A DNA stretch of 64,000 bases, taken from the NCBI GenBank assembly GCA_000403275.2, contig KE159600.1:641708-705707 (forward strand). Direction: 5' to 3'. Made by a program: the position numbers and the translations under genes. Shown one piece after another: positions 9,685-17,207 of this stretch (positions are counted from its first letter, which is position 1; every line of letters begins with the position of its first letter). This DNA is from Lachnospiraceae bacterium 28-4. GTDB taxonomy: Bacteria; Bacillota; Clostridia; Lachnospirales; Lachnospiraceae. The notes beneath the pieces were generated by a model, which was not told the origin of the DNA, did not search any database, and saw only the letters and a program-made list of their open reading frames with translations.

Positions 9685-11071
9685 TCGCCTTCTGTTTCCA
9701 TTTCCCCCATCGATAACAAATAAACGTAATCACCGCCCCCAGCGTCCATGAAACCAGCAAAGAAACAAATACGCTTTCACATCGTCCGCCCGGATATTGT
9801 TCGCTTCTCGTCAGGTAAGCGAGCCCATACGCCACCGGCACACGGATAGCCACCGTAGTAATCAGGGAGATCCACATAGGAGTCATCGTATCACCGGCTC
9901 CGCGCATAATGCCGGACAAGGACTGGGTGACTGCCATCGCAATATATCCTACGGCAAGAATCTGCATCATACGCATACTCATATCTACCAGTTCTCTCGT
10001 TTTCGTAAAAATACCCATCAGCTGGCCGCCAAAAAGAAGAATCATCACAGTGATCGCAGCAGATACGCCCATAGAGATCCATGTGCCCTGTTTCGCACCC
10101 TTTTCCACCCTCTCAAATTCCCTGGCGCCTACATTCTGCCCGGCATAAGTAGTCATCGCCGTCCCAAACGAAAAATTAGGCATCATAGCAAAACCGTCCA
10201 CTCTCATGACAATGACATTGGCAGCGATAAACATTTCTCCAAAACTATTCGTCAAAGACTGAACAACAATCATTGCCATGGAAAAAATAGCCTGTGTCAG
10301 TCCCGAAGGCAGACCGAGACGTATCGTCATCATGGCATACTTTTTATGCAATTTCAAATACTTCTTTTTAAAATCAAAAACATCTGACATCCTGAGCAGT
10401 TTCCAGAAACAAAGAACTGCGGACAAAGCCTGGGCAATTGCCGTTGCCAGCGCTACGCCCGCCACTCCCATATCAAAACTGGCTACAAACAGCAAATCCA
10501 ATACAATATTCACAATCGTAGCCACCAATAAATATAAGAGCGCCGACACCGAATCGCCAAGCCCCCTGAGAACGCCTCCCAGAATATTATAATATGCCAT
10601 TCCGACAATACCGATAAAAATAATATTCAAATAAGACTCACACCATCCAAGGATCGTATCCGGCGTATCCAGCAGCTTCAGCAAAGGGCCTGAAACCAGC
10701 GGCCCTACAATCATAATAATCACAGAGGAAATTGCCGTCAGCGTCACACAGCTTCCGATCGTCCCCGACAAATCCTCCCTCTGTTTCGCTCCAAAATACT
10801 GGGAAACCATAATCCCCGCGCCTACCGAAATACCTACAAACAAAACAAGCAGCAGATTCAGGATAGGCGAAGCGCTTCCCACCGCCGCCAGAGCGTTATC
10901 CCCCACATACTGCCCCACAATTACACTGTCTGCCGTATTATACAACTGCTGGGCAATATTCCCGATCAGCATTGGAATTGCAAACGCTATAATCTGTTTC
11001 CCGGGAATCCCCACCGTCATATCGATCGGGGCAAATAATTTTTTAAATCCTGATAATTTTTTGTCCTGCAT
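9674..11071 (-). CDS. MATE family efflux transporter
   Basis: 465-residue MATE exporter, first gene of the pair. The two MatE halves are visible: IAFAIPMLIGNIAQQLYNTA in helix 1 and the DGFAMMPNFSFGTAMTTYAG pattern in the second half. It differs clearly from its partner, so this is not a recent tandem duplication. A heteromeric transporter is possible but unproven; MATE proteins usually act as monomers. An inverted repeat lies about 84 bp upstream. Confidence 0.93.
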   Translation of the reverse strand: MQDKKLSGFKKLFAPIDMTVGIPGKQIIAFAIPMLIGNIAQQLYNTADSVIVGQYVGDNALAAVGSASPILNLLLVLFVGISVGAGIMVSQYFGAKQREDLSGTIGSCVTLTAISSVIIMIVGPLVSGPLLKLLDTPDTILGWCESYLNIIFIGIVGMAYYNILGGVLRGLGDSVSALLYLLVATIVNIVLDLLFVASFDMGVAGVALATAIAQALSAVLCFWKLLRMSDVFDFKKKYLKLHKKYAMMTIRLGLPSGLTQAIFSMAMIVVQSLTNSFGEMFIAANVIVMRVDGFAMMPNFSFGTAMTTYAGQNVGAREFERVEKGAKQGTWISMGVSAAITVMILLFGGQLMGIFTKTRELVDMSMRMMQILAVGYIAMAVTQSLSGIMRGAGDTMTPMWISLITTVAIRVPVAYGLAYLTRSEQYPGGRCESVFVSLLVSWTLGAVITFICYRWGKWKQKAIGE

Positions 11072-11154
11072 AACAACCTCATGAATTCATAAATTTTTAA
11101 GAAAATTTTTCACACTTTTTCACTATTCCTGTCATAATATATAGATGGTGGATA

Positions 11155-11192
11155 TTTCCTATTATATGCTCCACGCACGACATAGTAGGAAA
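11155..11192. promoter_or_regulatory. Inverted repeat upstream of MATE operon
   Basis: TTTCCTATTA (11155-11164) faces TAGTAGGAAA (11183-11192), complementary at 9 of 10 positions with an 18-bp loop. Position suggests an operator or leader hairpin for the minus-strand MATE operon; neither is demonstrated. Confidence 0.35.
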
Positions 11193-11259
11193 CTATAGCG
11201 ATAAAACATATTCTACAAGATTATAAAAATAATATCAACCATATTAATATGTAAAACAC

Positions 11260-11603
11260 GGAAATCAATTTTAGAGGTCGGGGCAGGGAGAGGGCAGAGG
11301 AGGCGGGACGGGACAGGGAGTGCATGGGTTTCCGTGCCAGCTTCGGGAAATGGATTTTCTAAATATTCCGGCAAAATAGCTGCAGAAGGACGCAACCGCC
11401 CGCGATTCGCCATCCAGGCTCATTGCGGGCTTTTGGTGACATCCATGTCACCAAATTGCTGTTTGCTGAACGGAATATTAAGAAAATCTTATTTCCCTGC
11501 GCAAAGCAGCGGAAACCCATGCACTCCCTGTCCCGTCCCGCCTCCTCTGCCCTTTCCCATGCTGTCTGCCCTCTCCCTGCCCCGACCTCCAAAATTGATT
11601 TCC
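11260..11603 (-). repeat. Structured palindromic element A (long-arm hairpin with conserved core)
   Basis: 344 bp. Outer arms 11260-11334 and 11511-11603 are near-perfect complements, with a 19-base insertion in the right arm and one mismatch. Arms are strongly purine-biased with many GGG runs. The core (about 11341-11495) is closed by a second 17-bp stem (11354-11370 with 11471-11487). Inside are a stem TTTGGTGACAT / ATGTCACCAAA and a GCCCGC / GCGGGC stem. The core is nearly identical, in inverted orientation, to element B, but the outer arms are not. Read on the minus strand, the single arm mismatch is a G-U pair. Likely structured RNA or a hairpin repeat; not coding. Confidence 0.85.
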
Positions 11604-11642
11604 ATGTATGTAAAATATACAAATAAAATTATAAGTTTAAGA

Positions 11643-11967
11643 GCGTGTCCGTTTGGGAAAGAGCAAGGGCAGGCCAAGGAAAGGCCGGGGGAAGGAGTGC
11701 CGGGGGATATTTTCTCGCTGCTTCACGAAGGAAAATGAGATTTTCTTAATATTCCGTTCAAAAAGCAGCAATTTGGTGACATGGATGTCACCAAAAGCCC
11801 GCAATGAGCCTGGATGGCGAATCGCGGGCGGTTGCGTCCCCCTGCAGCCACTTTGCCGGAATATTTAGAAAATCCATTTTCCGAAGTCAGCACGAGAAAA
11901 TATCCCCCGGCACTCCTTCCCCCGGCCTTTCCTTGGTCTGCCCTTGTTCTTTCCCAAACGGACACGC
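11643..11967 (+). repeat. Structured palindromic element B (inverted partner of element A)
   Basis: 325 bp. Outer arms (about 11643-11716 and 11894-11967) are complementary except for two positions, both G facing T (G-U if the plus strand is RNA). The core repeats that of element A in opposite orientation: closing stem 11740-11756 with 11857-11873, hairpin 11772-11795, stem 11797-11802 with 11824-11829 and a nested GCC/GGC hairpin. The arms are unrelated to those of A apart from a shared GGAGTGC. A 39-bp AT-rich spacer separates A and B. Together with A it fills most of the 937-bp gene-free gap 11072-12008. Confidence 0.85.
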
Positions 11968-12008
11968 CCCCCATCTTAACAACTACGTAAATTAGGAGAA
12001 CAAAACAT

Positions 12009-12980
12009 ATGAAAACAATAAAACCTATAAAAATATCGCCTCTTTTTTTATCTTCCTTTGCATTATTCATACTCTTTTTCTGCGGCTGTGCTTCCAAATC
12101 TTCGCCGGCCCCTGTTGATGAATCTAATATTGACGAATGCCAGGTCGTTATTCCGGGTATATCCAGGGAATACAGGCTTTTGTTTCTTACAGACAGCCAT
12201 ATAGTTCTTCCAGAAACCGAAGGACCTCAGGAAATTATTGATTATTCCGACCAGCGTCTTTCCCAGTTTACAGGGGAAACCGGTACTGTTTCTTCCGATC
12301 AGTTTTTATCCTGGATATCTTCTTCCGGCGAATGGGAACTGGATGCCCTGCTTCTTGGCGGGGATATTATCGATTCCCCTTCTCCTGCTAATATCAGTTA
12401 TTTAAAAGATTCCCTGGAACGGCTGGAGATCCCGTATATTTATGCTTTGGGCAACCATGACTGGACTTATCCCTGGGAATACATGACGGAAAAGGGGAGA
12501 GAAGAATATCTTGCCCTGTTATCACCCTATATGATTTCCGCCGAAAACGAATTTTCCGGGAATACCGCTTTTCATACGTTGGAACTTGATGATTTTATTA
12601 TCGCGGCGATTAATAACAGCGATAATCAGATTCCGCCGGAAGCTTTGGAAGAATATAAGAAAATCGCGGAAAAAGGCAAACCGATTCTCCTTTTGCTCCA
12701 TGTACCTTTTTATACGCAGCCCCTTCTCGATAAAACTTCCTCCGTCTGGCAAAACAGCGTAGTGCTGGGAGGCGGCGTTCATGGGGGAATTTATCCTAAC
12801 GATGTTTCCGCAGAATTTATCGGGTTAATTACCTCCAAAGACAGCCCTGTGGCGGCAGTGCTTGCCGGACATGTCCATCTTTCCGATATATCCTATATCC
12901 AGGGGGAAAAAGAGATTCTGCAAATAACCGGCGATGCCGGATTTAAAGGAAAAGGCACAATAATTCATATTACTCCATAA
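12009..12980 (+). CDS. Calcineurin-like metallophosphoesterase lipoprotein
   Basis: 323 residues. An N-terminal hydrophobic segment ends with LFFCGCASKS, a probable lipobox (cysteine near residue 27). Metallophosphoesterase motifs follow in order: LTDSHIV (DxH), LLGGDIID (GDxxD), YALGNHDW (GNHD), LLLHVPF and VLAGHVHLSD (GHxH). The protein should bind two metal ions and act outside the membrane; the substrate is unknown. AGGAG lies 10 bases before the ATG. First of a possible run with the DUF4474 and second phosphoesterase genes, though a 67-bp gap separates it. Confidence 0.88.
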   Translation: MKTIKPIKISPLFLSSFALFILFFCGCASKSSPAPVDESNIDECQVVIPGISREYRLLFLTDSHIVLPETEGPQEIIDYSDQRLSQFTGETGTVSSDQFLSWISSSGEWELDALLLGGDIIDSPSPANISYLKDSLERLEIPYIYALGNHDWTYPWEYMTEKGREEYLALLSPYMISAENEFSGNTAFHTLELDDFIIAAINNSDNQIPPEALEEYKKIAEKGKPILLLLHVPFYTQPLLDKTSSVWQNSVVLGGGVHGGIYPNDVSAEFIGLITSKDSPVAAVLAGHVHLSDISYIQGEKEILQITGDAGFKGKGTIIHITP

Positions 12981-13047
12981 AACATTTATGTACCAATTTC
13001 GACATTTAATCATAAGATATAACAAATGAATGATAAAGGATTTTGTT

Positions 13048-13941
13048 ATGTACTTGTTTTTTGGTATTTTTTTCCTTGTACTTCTTTTCTTCTTCTGCCT
13101 GAACTATTGGAGACGGAAAAAAATCATTAAAAAAATCTGTTGTATGTCTACGAAGGAAAAATGCTGTCTGCTGGACGAACTTTTAGAACCTTTTGGTTTC
13201 TGCTATGTTCCTTCACAGGATATTTTTACTTCCCGGATTGATGCCATGCAGCGGGAGTTCGGTTACTGCGCTTTATACGACAAGGCCGCGCTTTCTTTTC
13301 ATATGGTTTTTGATTGCCTTCCCGTTTATTTTAATTACAATGGCAGAACCTGGCTGGTAGAACTCTGGAAAGGCCAGTATGGCATCAATACCGGCGGAGA
13401 AATAGGAATCTATTACGCGGATAGAATTATACCGGAATCCAAATGGGAAAATACGATTTTCCAATGCGTGGAGGATGAAGACATGGTCGGACTTTCCTTT
13501 AACCTTTTCAGAAAAGGCATGGGAATCGCCGACGTAGGGGGACGGCACTGGTGGCTGACCGCTTTCTCCGTAGGAAGATTCTCCAATCCCCAAGACCTGT
13601 ATATGCGGGCCAGTGTTACCTTCCCTCATCATGAAATGGCAGAAGCTTTTGCAGAAGGGCTTGTGCGCTCCGGTTATTGTCCTGACGACATCGGTATCTG
13701 CCACCATACCGTCACCTTCTCTTTTGCCAGATCATTTGTAAGAAACGGCTGTCTGCGTCGTTTGCATATTCTCCTGGCACAGTGCGCCAACCGCTTCTGG
13801 TGCAAGATATATCTATCTGTTACCAGGCCGTTTTGCCTTTCTTTAGATAAAATCTTATATCTGTACTATTATCTTCCTTTTATATTCCGAAAAACACTCC
13901 GTATTAAAAAATATAAAAAAATAAAACGAAAAAGAAGGTAA
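13048..13941 (+). CDS. DUF4474 domain protein
   Basis: 297 residues from the preferred ATG at 13048 (AAAGGA seven bases upstream); an ATG at 13030 would add six. One N-terminal membrane helix, then a basic stretch, then a domain containing LLEPFGFCYVPSQDIFTSR and NYNGRTWLVELWKGQYG that fits DUF4474. The carboxyl tail is very Lys/Arg-rich. It probably sits at the membrane with the domain in the cytoplasm. The next gene starts 5 bp later, so they are cotranscribed. Function of the family is unknown. Confidence 0.78.
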   Translation: MYLFFGIFFLVLLFFFCLNYWRRKKIIKKICCMSTKEKCCLLDELLEPFGFCYVPSQDIFTSRIDAMQREFGYCALYDKAALSFHMVFDCLPVYFNYNGRTWLVELWKGQYGINTGGEIGIYYADRIIPESKWENTIFQCVEDEDMVGLSFNLFRKGMGIADVGGRHWWLTAFSVGRFSNPQDLYMRASVTFPHHEMAEAFAEGLVRSGYCPDDIGICHHTVTFSFARSFVRNGCLRRLHILLAQCANRFWCKIYLSVTRPFCLSLDKILYLYYYLPFIFRKTLRIKKYKKIKRKRR

Positions 13942-13945
13942 AGAG

Positions 13946-14839
13946 ATGAGTTATTATTCACGTCTTTCCAAATCTTTTGAGGGAGCTTTAAGGCTCCCTC
14001 TAACAGAACGTTCCAAATATGTTTTTATCAGCGACTGCCATCGCGGTGTAGGGAATTCAAACGATAATTTTTTAAAAAACCAGAATTTATACTATGCCGC
14101 ATTGCAGCATTATTATAGATTGGGGTATACCTATATCGAATTGGGCGATGGGGATGAACTGTGGGAAAACCGCAGTATGAAACAGATCATGGAAGCCCAC
14201 GGCAACGTATTTCTTCTTCTTTCCCGTTTTCATGAGCAGCATCGCCTTTATATGCTCTACGGCAATCACGATATGGTAAAAAAGAACAGTCGGTATACGG
14301 AAAAACATTGCAGAAGCTGCGGCTGCGTCCTGGATCATACTTTTTATCAGGAACAGGAGATTTCTATCCCCAATATACCCTTTTATTCCGGCATCATACT
14401 GGAAACAAATTTCTCCATGGATGTTTACCTCACTCACGGACATCAGACAGATCTGTTTAATTCTTCCCTGTGGAGGTTATCCCGCTTTCTTGTCCGTTAC
14501 TTATGGAAACCTCTGGAGCATTTCGGCGTTCTCGATCCTACCAGCGCAGCTAAAAATTATACGAGAAAACACAAAGCAGAACAACGGCTCCATCATTGGG
14601 CTGAACAGGAGAACCATATCCTGATCACCGGCCATACACACCGCCCTGCTCTTTCACAGGAAGACCGCTTTTATTATAACAGCGGCAGTTGTGTTCATCC
14701 CCGCTGTATTACCTGTCTTGAAATCGAACACAGATGCATACGCCTGGTAAAATGGACGCTTGCCACAAAACCGGATATGACTTTATATGTATCGAGGGAA
14801 GTCATTGCCGGCCCGCTGCCGCTGAACCGGCAATATTGA
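13946..14839 (+). CDS. Metallophosphoesterase, LpxH-like fold
   Basis: 297-residue soluble calcineurin-like phosphoesterase. Motifs: VFISDCHRG (DxH), IELGDGDELWEN (GDxxx), YGNHDM, YLTHGHQTDL and ITGHTHRPAL. The GDGDELW and GHQTD patterns recall UDP-2,3-diacylglucosamine hydrolases, but a Gram-positive host should not make lipid A, so the substrate must be something else (inference). Placed 5 bp after the DUF4474 gene. Two CxxC-like cysteines (CRSCGC near residue 120) are unusual for the family and could bind metal. Confidence 0.85.
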   Translation: MSYYSRLSKSFEGALRLPLTERSKYVFISDCHRGVGNSNDNFLKNQNLYYAALQHYYRLGYTYIELGDGDELWENRSMKQIMEAHGNVFLLLSRFHEQHRLYMLYGNHDMVKKNSRYTEKHCRSCGCVLDHTFYQEQEISIPNIPFYSGIILETNFSMDVYLTHGHQTDLFNSSLWRLSRFLVRYLWKPLEHFGVLDPTSAAKNYTRKHKAEQRLHHWAEQENHILITGHTHRPALSQEDRFYYNSGSCVHPRCITCLEIEHRCIRLVKWTLATKPDMTLYVSREVIAGPLPLNRQY

Positions 14840-14909
14840 TATTCTTTTCCCTTGTTTTGTCCTTATGGACGAGTTACAAGGGAAAGTTTTTCTTATTCCG
14901 TTTTAATTC

Positions 14910-14973
14910 ATTCTACTCATTCTAACAAAATAATTGACAAGAATGAGTAGAATGGGTAGAATGTGAGTAGAAT
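14910..14973 (+). promoter_or_regulatory. Promoter with embedded palindromic operator for AlbA_2-type gene
   Basis: TTGACA (14934-14939), 17-bp spacer and TAGAAT (14957-14962), a near-consensus promoter. The arms ATTCTACTCATTCT (14910-14923) and AGAATGAGTAGAAT (14940-14953) form a perfect 14-bp inverted repeat flanking the -35 box. A further GAGTAGAAT copy lies at 14965-14973. The layout suggests repression by a dimer or higher oligomer, perhaps autoregulation by the gene product. Confidence 0.75.
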
Positions 14974-14992
14974 AAAATTAGGAGGCGGTCAA

Positions 14993-16306
14993 GTGATTTT
15001 TCAAGAAAGCGAAACGGTTGAACTAAAAGCAATTGTAGTGGAGGATATAAAAAAAGAAGTCATTGCTTTTGCAAACTGTGAGGGAGGAAGACTGTATATA
15101 GGCGTTCAGGATGACGGAACCGTGTCAGGGCTGGATAACCCAGACGAAACTTCTTTGCAAATCAGCAATATGGTTCGAGATGCAATTAAACCGGATCTGA
15201 CGATGTTTCTTCATTATGAAACAGTAACGGTAGATGGAAAGAAAATCGTTACAGTTGATATTCAGCAGGGAACAGAGCGACCATATTATATAGCCAAAAA
15301 AGGCTTGCGTCCTGAAGGCGTTTATGTCCGTCAAGGTTATTCCTCTGTTCCGGCTACAAATACTGCAATCCGCCGCATGATTAAGGAAACTGACGGAGAT
15401 CATTTTGAAGAAATGCGGTCTTTGGAACAAAATTTAACCTTTGAAAGTGCAAAAAAAGTATTTGCTGAACGAAATGTAAAGTTTGGTCTCACACAAATGA
15501 AAACATTAGGAATGGTAACACAGGATGGTGTCTATACAAACTTGGGGTTACTGCTTTCGGATCAGTGTGTGCATACAATTAAAGCCGCTGTTTTTCAAGG
15601 TAGAACGCAGAGTGAATTTAAGGATCGGAGAGAATTCTCCGGCTCCCTGTTTCGGCAGATGGATGAAGCATATGATTTTATTGATTTCCGTAATCAGACA
15701 CACTCAACCTTTGATAAGTTATATCGTATTGACAGACGGGATTATCCGGAAACAGCAGTCAGGGAAGCTCTTTTGAATCTTCTTGTTCATCGTGAATATT
15801 CATTCCGCGCCAGTACTTTCATCAGCCTTTATGCAGACAGACTTGAATTTACCTCTATTGGCGGTCTGGTAAGCGGCGTATCCCTAAAAGATGTAACAAT
15901 GGGTATTTCCGTCTGTCGGAACTTCAAATTGGCAAATGTATTTTACCGTTTAGAATTGATAGAAGCCTATGGAACCGGAATTATAAAAATCATGGAAGCG
16001 TATGAGGGAACCGGAATGGCACCGCAGATTGAAACATCTGATAATGCATTTAAAATTATTCTCCCTAACCTGAATGCAAGGCCTGAACCCGCAAGGCAAA
16101 TGCAAATAAATCCAGAGAAAAGCACACCAGAAGAAAAAGTAATTGCTCTGACAAAGCAACGGGGGGTTATTACAAGAAAAGAAATAGAAATACTGCTTGG
16201 TATAGGTCAGTCATCATGCGGACGGCTGCTAAAAAAAATGATTGAAAACGGTCTGCTTATCCAGGAAGGAAAGGGCAAAAACACCCATTATTGTCTTCCA
16301 CAATAA
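14993..16306 (+). CDS. AlbA_2 (Schlafen-type) domain ATP-binding regulator
   Basis: 437 residues from a GTG at 14993, chosen because AGGAGG lies seven bases upstream; an in-frame GTG at 14963 sits inside the operator. N-terminal AlbA_2/AAA_4 domain with ETVELKAIV, EVIAFANCEGGRLYIGVQDD and GVYVRQGYSSVPA. A central HATPase_c_4-type region has DYPETAVREALLNLLVHREY and GLVSGVSLKDV. A C-terminal winged helix (EEKVIALTKQRGVITRKEIE, residues about 375-437) follows. The family is often regulatory and associated with mobile regions. Substantially different GC and context mark the start of an accessory patch. Confidence 0.85.
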   Translation: MIFQESETVELKAIVVEDIKKEVIAFANCEGGRLYIGVQDDGTVSGLDNPDETSLQISNMVRDAIKPDLTMFLHYETVTVDGKKIVTVDIQQGTERPYYIAKKGLRPEGVYVRQGYSSVPATNTAIRRMIKETDGDHFEEMRSLEQNLTFESAKKVFAERNVKFGLTQMKTLGMVTQDGVYTNLGLLLSDQCVHTIKAAVFQGRTQSEFKDRREFSGSLFRQMDEAYDFIDFRNQTHSTFDKLYRIDRRDYPETAVREALLNLLVHREYSFRASTFISLYADRLEFTSIGGLVSGVSLKDVTMGISVCRNFKLANVFYRLELIEAYGTGIIKIMEAYEGTGMAPQIETSDNAFKIILPNLNARPEPARQMQINPEKSTPEEKVIALTKQRGVITRKEIEILLGIGQSSCGRLLKKMIENGLLIQEGKGKNTHYCLPQ

Positions 16307-16336
16307 AAAATAAATAATTTAAAATAAAAGACAAGG

Positions 16337-16935
16337 TTAGGATTGCGGATCTGCCATCTGCCCCGGTATCTGAAAAAGAAGTATTAAATATACGTGAACG
16401 CAGAAAAATAGAAACTGGTTTGAGAAAATGGGAGGTAATTAAAGAAGCCCAAAGGTTAAAAAGAGCTGGTAAAAACTACTTTTAAGCGGATATGGGTATA
16501 CGGAAATATTCAACCTGATCAAAGAAGAAGGATATACTGGCCAGATTTCCTTGTATAACAGTAAAATGAAAGGAATCCGCTGGGAAACGAAACACCGGGT
16601 TCATTATTTAAAAAGAAGCGGCATAAAAAGGCTGTTATATGTACCACTGGAAGAAATCCCAGACGGACAAAAGCGGAGGGATATAGAATATTACCTGAAA
16701 GGACAAACGGAATTGGAACAGGTACTAAAACTTGTATCTGATTTTAAAATTCTCCTGTCAGGGAAAAATGAAACTGATTCGGCCGGATCTGGAAGCTGTT
16801 AAAAACGCAATAAAATACGATTACAGTAATGGCCCTGCCGAAGGGCATAATAATAAAATAAAAGTAATAAAAAGGCAGATGTATGGCAGATGTAAATTTG
16901 AAATTCTTCGGCAGAAGGAAGTTTTAAAGTTTTGA
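16337..16935 (+). pseudogene. ISL3-like transposase remnant
   Basis: Disconnected pieces of one transposase. A segment at 16337-16483 ends at a stop after KRAGKNYF. A second at about 16500-16790 contains NLIKEEGYTGQISLYNSK. A shifted frame ending at 16935 carries the characteristic C-terminus NGPAEGHNNKIKVIKRQMYG. The EGhNnkIKviKRqmYG signature is typical of ISL3-family (IS204/IS1001) DDE transposases. At least one stop and one frameshift are present and the N-terminal half is missing, so it is inactive. No clear terminal inverted repeats were identified. Confidence 0.8.
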
Positions 16936-17062
16936 GCATAATAACATCTCCGGAAGTATATGCCACCAGTTTATCACCAGTATCAATCGACAGGAGTTTT
17001 CGGATGCTGACAGGCAAAGAAATCTGTCCTTTGGAAGAAACTGCCAATATTTGTGTATTCAT
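16925..17062 (-). pseudogene. Truncated AbrB/MazE-type DNA-binding protein
   Basis: The first ~45 residues are a canonical SpoVT-AbrB swapped-hairpin domain (TQILAVSSKGQISLPVSIRK, then DTGDKLVAYTSGDVIMLKTL). After LKLPSAEEF the reading runs into the transposase remnant's DNA and loses similarity. Full-length relatives continue with a short antitoxin tail, so this looks like an antitoxin-like gene cut by the insertion-sequence end. No toxin partner is visible nearby. The exact junction is ambiguous because both reading frames look genuine across 16900-16935. Confidence 0.7.
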
Positions 17063-17152
17063 TTATTTATGCCATTTCTTACTTATATTATGTCATAGTA
17101 TAAAAATGCATGCAAGAAAAATTGAATTCACCACTTGACAATATGGTAAAGA

Positions 17153-17182
17153 TTTAATTCCCCCGAATTCGGGGGAATTAAA
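17153..17182 (-). terminator. Perfect 30-bp palindromic terminator after alpha-glucosidase
   Basis: TTTAATTCCCCCGAA is followed directly by its complement, a perfect 30-bp palindrome with a five-G/C core, 26 bp beyond the glucosidase stop. AT-rich sequence follows on the minus strand. It may work in both directions. Confidence 0.8.
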
Positions 17183-17207
17183 ATTTAGTCACATCCGGCT
17201 CACTTGA

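Noticed and set aside
8299-9723. Plus-strand frames antisense to the MATE genes
   Set aside because: They have no ribosome sites or family patterns and are explained by the antisense of strong coding sequence.
11334-12097. Long open frames in both strands across the palindromic elements (for example 11334-11738 and 11723-12097)
   Set aside because: Both translate the same mirrored core, because the elements are inverted copies. They cross stems with no ribosome site and have no recognised domain. They are read as by-products of the structured repeats.
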